Assembly (NCBI GenBank): GCA_010645155.1 | Contig: CM021317.1 | Coordinates: forward strand, 10,415,628 to 10,479,627 | Source of the DNA: Tigriopus japonicus | Taxonomy: Eukaryota; Arthropoda; Copepoda; Harpacticoida; Harpacticidae | DNA: 64,000 nt | Direction of reading: 5' to 3' | Part shown: piece by piece, positions 58,656 to 64,000 of the stretch | Numbering within the stretch: position 1 is the stretch's first letter | Layout of the letters: every line of letters begins with the position of its first letter | Notes under the pieces: model-generated | Databases searched by the model: none | Told to the model about the DNA's origin: nothing | What the model saw: the letters and a program-made list of their open reading frames with translations, nothing else | Position numbers and translations under genes: made by a program

Positions 58656-59794
58656 TGTCAGTCACTAAATATTCGTAATATTTTTCCTTATTTCGTCTTT
58701 TACCAAAAGTGTTTTAAGGAAATTATGATTTCTTTCTTTGTTTCAGAACCTAAATATTCATTTGAGGTGCTTGTGAACATTGCTTTTTGCTTGCTATTTT
58801 AAAACTTGCAAAATATTAAAAGATACACATTTTGTCATGAAATAAATTGATATTGAACAAGTTTATCTAATAAGCTGATGTTCCAGGATATTTTCCTCAA
58901 AGACTTTTTGTTTGAAGCCTAAATTGGTACAATTTCAGCAATTATTGAAGTCGTAATAAATTGTTCATTGACATACTTTACGTGGCAATTGATATGCAGT
59001 GAAATAAATATTAAAAATTCTTATGAGTATTTTAACACAATTCTTACTTTTTTCTTCACGTTGAACTTTGAAAACCCCTTATGTCAAAACCAGGCCAGTT
59101 TTAAGGGAAAATCGCGGCATTGGATTCGGGAGATGTCCTACTTTTTTACATCAGGGTGAATTGAGGAAACGTCCACTCAAGTAGTGGCATTTTATGCTTT
59201 GGGGGTTGATATATGTACTCTTTTGCATGGTTAAATTGCTCTAAGTTTGTCCTTAAGATTTTTTACAACAAATGAAGTATTTTCTTGCAAAAGAATTACT
59301 TTATGCATCCCAGACCGTTGGACTTGTCGGTAGGAATTGGTCACCCTCTGATACACATTTTACAATGTAATTACCAACATCTTCAAAACAAAAAAGTGGC
59401 GGAACATAGCCTGTTCCGTTAATGTTTTACTGGAAAGAAGATTAGTTTATCAATCAAAATAAAAGTCGGGACACGAGCCTACATTATATATTACAGTTGG
59501 AACAAAAAAACTTATCTTTAGGGCCATCAGATACTTGAAAATAATAATTTGCAATCTAATTACAAAATTTTGCGATTTTTTCCAAAATTACAAATTTTGG
59601 AAAATTAAAAAAATCTACCGAAATTACTTGTTCCATTCTGAAAGATCTGGAAAAAGATGGCAAAATCAAACTAAAAAAAGACGCAGAGAGGATTTGGTAC
59701 AGTTGGAACACTGAAATTTATTTAGCAATTATTTCAAGCCTTGAGGTAATTACTTCAAGTATAACGTAAGTCTTACCGATTATGGGAATATAGG

Positions 59795-59940
59795 GAAAGG
59801 TCAGTTTCTTCTGTAATTAAGGGGGAAAATAGTAATAAAATTACCAATAAATGTCCGATTTTGTTACTTTATTTCTCAAAACAATTACAAAAAATACTAC
59901 ATTTTTTGGCAATATTTTTTAACAAAATTTGGCCACCCTG
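59795..59940 (+). repeat. Dispersed repeat, partner of 53975-54115
   Basis: The same AATTACAAAAAATACTACAT and TTTTTTGGCAATATTTT sequence as at 53975-54115. The function and element type are not evident. Confidence 0.65.
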
Positions 59941-60532
59941 CTAATCAGGTGTTTCATTCCAGGTGTGTACTTTGTGATCAATTAGCTTTGACAAACTTCG
60001 TTGCCTCATTAGTCAAGGCTCCAATCATTCCCATGCCAGGACTTTTCAGTTTCGTTTCGACAACTTTGGCAGATTGGATGGCATCGGTATATCTAAACTA
60101 TATGGCGCATTTTCTTGGAAATTTTTAAGTTTTTCGTTGCTCTTTTTCAAGTTTTTCCTACTGTTTTAACTTCTTCCAAATTTTTCTTATGGCTTTTAAG
60201 AAAATTGTTCAAAATCCTAACTTGCCACAAATTTAAGCTTTTCCAAATTTACAATCGAATTCTGTCTATTTTCTATGTATTCAAATACTCTTTACTTTTG
60301 TCACGACAATAATGATGACTCAATCATCGCAATAAACCAATAACGAAAATAAAATAGAATTGTCTGTGGGGAGAGACTTTAAAAATATTCACTCCTTCAC
60401 AAAAAGATCCTTTGAAATGGTCTCAAGATTTACCGATCCTACCGATTGCTCTTCAAGAAGTAAAATTTGGCCCAAGTGCGTCATTTTATGACAAATATAA
60501 ACCACAGATATCAATAGATACCGGGCCATATA

Positions 60533-61006
60533 GTGGGCCAGTTCTGCCTCTCGTTTTGCAGGCTACTTTTAAGGTTGACCTGGAATGTTCTGTTGCAATC
60601 AACCATCAGCAAGCACCCTTCCCTCAAGCCTTGTCACAGAGAGTCAACTTGTTTCTGGTCTTTGTCAAATTGGACATACTTTCAGTGTAGGTTCAATCCA
60701 GTCTTTAAAGAAAGGATTGATCATGAAAATCATTTGCAATTTGTTATCACCGCCCTAAAAAAATCAATTCATCACCTCTTACGTATTCTATACAACAACA
60801 TGCGTCTTTTCCACACTTCCTTTCATGAGGGAAGTGACCCTCAGTGGCTTCAAAAGTCAAAGCTTAGGGGCAGGATTGGCAACCTTCCGCTTAGCAGAGG
60901 AACAACAGAGAAAATTTTTGAGCCTCTTCTGGTCAAGTCTTTTGCTAAAATGAACTCCATTTTTATCCGATCTTGTCCAAAATGGAACACTATCATTGAC
61001 TCTTAG
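60533..61006 (+). other. Unrecognised ORF, possibly a decayed retroelement end
   Basis: The frame holds LRGRIGNLPLSRGTTEKIFE and FAKMNSIFIRSCPKWNTI and stops at 61006. About 200 bases later comes CTCAATAAACATTAAATAAA, which resembles a LINE 3' end. An overlapping ORF in another frame (60412-60690) suggests a frameshifted coding relic. I recognise no domain. Confidence 0.25.
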
Positions 61007-62321
61007 GGAGAATGCCAGTGCTCATCAGTTTTCTCAAGCTATAAAAAAGATAACGTTTTCGGATTTCTTTACGACATGTGCCTGACTTGCTCCTACAAAA
61101 TGATTTGATGTTCCAAGACCTGTCTTGTATCATTTTATTTTATTTTATTGTTTTACTCATCACCGACTTTTCATGCATTATTTTATTACTTTCATATTCC
61201 AATACGCGTTGTACACCTCTACAAGAGTGGAAAACTCAATAAACATTAAATAAAATGGAGGGCAATGAATTCAAAACAACAGTTTTATAGAAGACAGATG
61301 CTATTTTATTGCCGGGACAGAAAACAGGACAGGCTGTTGCGTGAAACTACCTTGCAAAGCACATCAATGTTCCTCGTAAATTTTGAACTTACTCACACAA
61401 CCATTTTTCAGATGTTGTCCCACTAAAAACTGAGTTTCTCTCATCTGTTAATATCTGTGATATAAGCAGACTTTCTTGATCTTTTCTTTCCCACCAAAAG
61501 CCATATCATTAAATTTTCCTAGACACGGATAACGGGCTGACTGAAATGCAGTACAAAAGTTGCACAATCTGGGTCAGACGGAGAATCCGATGGATTAGGG
61601 GTCTTAAAGCCCTTTATGATAGATCCAATCGTTCATGAGATCCAAAATGATGAGGCCTCCAATAAACTCTTCGGCGATTACGTCCATATTCAAAAGTCCA
61701 TTTGCAAAAATACGTGACTCGTAATTGTGGACTCAATTTGTGTTGACAGAATATCAAAACTTGCCTTTTTTCATCATTTAATGGACAAGGCTCGAATATG
61801 AAATTAGCTCAACATTCAAAACCCATGGTAGCCCTAACAAAATACACACCATATGGCAATTAAAACGGTGTTTAGTACGAGCTTTCAGAATGGATCTATA
61901 CTTTGACATCTCTTTGTAATAGTCAGGAGCTTGTCACATTCTTTCAAAGTAAACAAAATTTCCCCAGCCTTTGGCCAATTACAATTGAAACCGGATTCTT
62001 TTGACACAACTTTCCCTCAATTCTCGTTTACCCCTCAAGGTAAAACATGTTACTAGAAAGTTAGTGACCCCCTTCCCCCAATATTCGTGATCTTGCCCCA
62101 GGTGAAAATATAATCACAAGAGGCCGCATTTCATGCATTTTTTTACATTTATGGTGTTTCTTTGGGTTAAGACAGAGTCATTGCTTTTTGCAAAATATGT
62201 GCCTTTGAAGCGACTCAAAATAAGAGAACTTCTCACTTCATTTATTTCCAATCGAGTGACTTTTATCAGGAAGTAAAATAAGAACAAGGTGTGAACAGAT
62301 GTGAACTCGTGAGCATGCTAC

Positions 62322-62332
62322 ACCTCCCCGGC
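62322..62332 (-). repeat. Probable polypurine tract and start of the 3' LTR of the Gypsy element
   Basis: Just after the pol stop, the minus strand reads CCGGGGAGGTGTAGCATGCT. The purine run GGGGAGG followed by TG fits a polypurine tract and an LTR beginning at 62322 (TGTAGC). The far end of the LTR is not located. Confidence 0.45.
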
Positions 62333-62343
62333 CAGATCCGGAG

Positions 62344-64000
62344 CTATCCGGGTCGATATCTTTCAGGTTCACGTACTGCTCGGCCAAAACGAGTGAAAAC
62401 TAAAGGTGATTGATTTTTTTCCAAAATTACTGGTTTTAACCGATCAATAGAAACGGATCGATATTTCATATTGATATCAAGAACAAAGCACTTTTCATTT
62501 CTTCTAATAACTCGATAAGGGCCTTCGTAGGGAGATTCCAATGGTGTTTTTGTTCGATCCGTTCGAAGCCAGACAAAAGAACACGTGGAAAGAGACGTCG
62601 GAACATACGATTTAGCACTTCCATGAAATACCGTAGTTGGAGGAAGTAATTCCTTTAAATTAGTGCGAAGATTCCTGAAAAGTGTCGAAGGAGCAACCTT
62701 CGCATCAAACACCAAACCAATAGCACCAGGCACACGAAGACTTGTTCCATACACCAATTGTGCGGGGGAAAAATTGGAATCGTCTTTTGGCGTAGAACGA
62801 ATACCCAACAATACCCAAGGTAGATGATGGAACCAATCTGAACCAGCCAAACGAGCTCGTAATGAATCTTTGATTTGTCGATGTATTCTTTCTACCATAC
62901 CGTTTGACTGAGGATGATAGGAGGTTGTATGGCTCAATTCTGTCCCAAGCAATCTTGACAACTCTTTCCACAGATGAGAGGTAAATTGAGCTCCTCGATC
63001 TGTGACAATAGCTTGTGGAACACCAAAACGACAAATCCAGCCCTCCAATAGAGCTCGTGCACATGAAGTTGTCGTTATGTCTTTCATGGGTATCGCTTCT
63101 GGCCACCGAGAAAATCTATCAATGATTGTCAACAGATATCGATGACCATGCGACGGTTCTAATGGCCCCACAATGTCTAAATGAATCACCGAAAATCGAT
63201 CGGATGGTATCTCCATGGACGCAACAGGTGCTCGCGTATGTCGCGTCACTTTAGCTTGTTGACAGGCAAGACAATTCCTGGTCCATTGTGTCACATCTCG
63301 GTTTAATCCATGCCACACAAAATTCCGACTTATCAATCTCTTGCCAGCTCGTATTCCCGGATGAGAAGTTGCATGAATCTGTAGCAGAACTTGAGGAGAA
63401 ACTGAAGGATGAATCACACTTGACACTCGAGATAACGCATCCGCAACCACATTCTGTTTCCCACTCACATGAACGATGCGAGTAGTGAATTCCGCAATGA
63501 AACTCAAGTGGCGTTGCTGTCGAGCAGAAACAGTTTCGCTTTTCTTCTTCATGGCACACACCAGCGGCTTATGATCGGTAAATATCACGAGGTCTCGGCC
63601 TTCCACAAAATGCCGAAAATGACGCACAGACAAATATATGGCCAAAAGTTCTCGATCAAAAGTGCCATATTTAACCTCCGGAGCGCGTAACTTGCGCGAA
63701 AAGAAGGCCAACGGTCTCCATTGGCCATTCACAAACTGGTCCAAAACAGCTCCCACGGCCACACTTGAGGCATCTGTGGTTAGAGCCAAGGGAGCGGAGC
63801 AAACGGGAAAAGTCAACAAGGTGGCGTCAATTAACTTGGACTTGGCTGCTTCGAATTGACATTTCAACTCGGAAGTGATTTCCAGTACTTTCGGATTTCC
63901 TTTCAACAGTCCATGCAGAGGTGCCAAGGATTTTGCCAAGTTTGGAATAAATCGATGATAAAAACCAATCATGCCAATGAACTCACGTAGTTTAACGACT
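62344..64000 (-). mobile_element. Ty3/Gypsy LTR retrotransposon pol, 3' part (RT end, RNase H, integrase)
   Basis: The open frame runs off the right edge of the window (KLREFIGMIGFYHRFIPN at the RT thumb) and is uninterrupted to the stop at 62344. RNase H is seen as LTTDASSVAVGAV...FDRELLAI...IFTDHKPL. An H-C zinc-binding region (HATSHPG...CLACQQAK) and an integrase core follow, with the acidic triad in HLDIVGPL, TDRGAQFTS and YHPQSNGMVERIH. A GPY/F-type module (GPYRVIRRNEKCFVLDI) lies near the C-terminus. The order RT-RNaseH-integrase is that of Ty3/Gypsy elements. No break is visible in this part, so the copy may be young. No env-like ORF follows, and the LTR seems to start 22 bases downstream. 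Confidence 0.93.

Larger units (their letters stand above)
56473..62321. other. Long non-coding region with repeat fragments
   Basis: No gene is supported with confidence. It contains a LINE 3' fragment (58470-58655), an ATTACA-type patch near 58278, a dispersed repeat (59795-59940) and an unrecognised ORF (60533-61006). The right end, from 62322 downward on the minus strand, is probably the 3' LTR of the Gypsy element. Confidence 0.5.

Noticed and set aside
1..64000. CRISPR arrays, bacterial operons or other prokaryotic systems
   Set aside because: No regular spacer arrays, ribosome-binding sites or compact operons are present; the split genes and MITEs mark the window as eukaryotic.

Overview
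This is a eukaryotic nuclear window, most likely from an invertebrate. Genes are split by short GT-AG introns inside long AT-rich non-coding DNA, transposon relics are frequent, and there are two assembly gaps (30283-30356 and 42407-42540). The gene set (glutathione synthetase, SEFIR/IL-17-receptor-like receptors, an ADAM-type protease with a CUB domain, a multi-Kunitz protein) fits an arthropod. A copepod-like crustacean is my best guess, but that is inference from gene content and style; no single sequence feature proves it.

Layout. 1-4671 (-): glutathione synthetase, seven exons reconstructed, with the last C-terminal exon missing from the window. 4672-15532: mostly non-coding, with one reconstructed coiled-coil gene fragment (8857-10102, -) and two unrecognised ORFs (10459-10705 + and 14550-15122 -). 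15533-20938 (+): two tandem, intronless single-pass receptors with cytoplasmic SEFIR domains. 21648-27758 (-): a four-exon, 414-residue single-pass membrane protein of unknown family. 27759-30685: non-coding with a foldback MITE. 30686-35071 (-): a nine-exon secreted M12B-like metalloprotease with a C-terminal CUB domain. 35400-37080: a cluster of LINE, SINE and hAT-MITE relics. 41621-44293 (-): a four-exon type II membrane glycosyltransferase-like protein whose first intron contains a complete intronless three-Kunitz secreted protein on the same strand. 48262-52280 and 55131-56472 (-): two paralogous three-exon genes for small secreted proteins of unknown family with identical intron phases; the first carries a LINE in its intron. 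56473-62321: non-coding with repeat fragments. 62344-64000 (-): 3' part of a Ty3/Gypsy pol gene running off the right edge.

Taken together, 15-56 kb is rich in membrane and secreted proteins with an extracellular or defence flavour: receptors, protease, Kunitz protein and two small secreted proteins. I see no evidence that they form one pathway. The least explained items are the small secreted paralog pair, the 414-residue membrane protein, the nested Kunitz gene and the tandem intronless SEFIR receptors. Splice models were built by hand from GT-AG sites, frame agreement and similarity to remembered families, and need RNA evidence.
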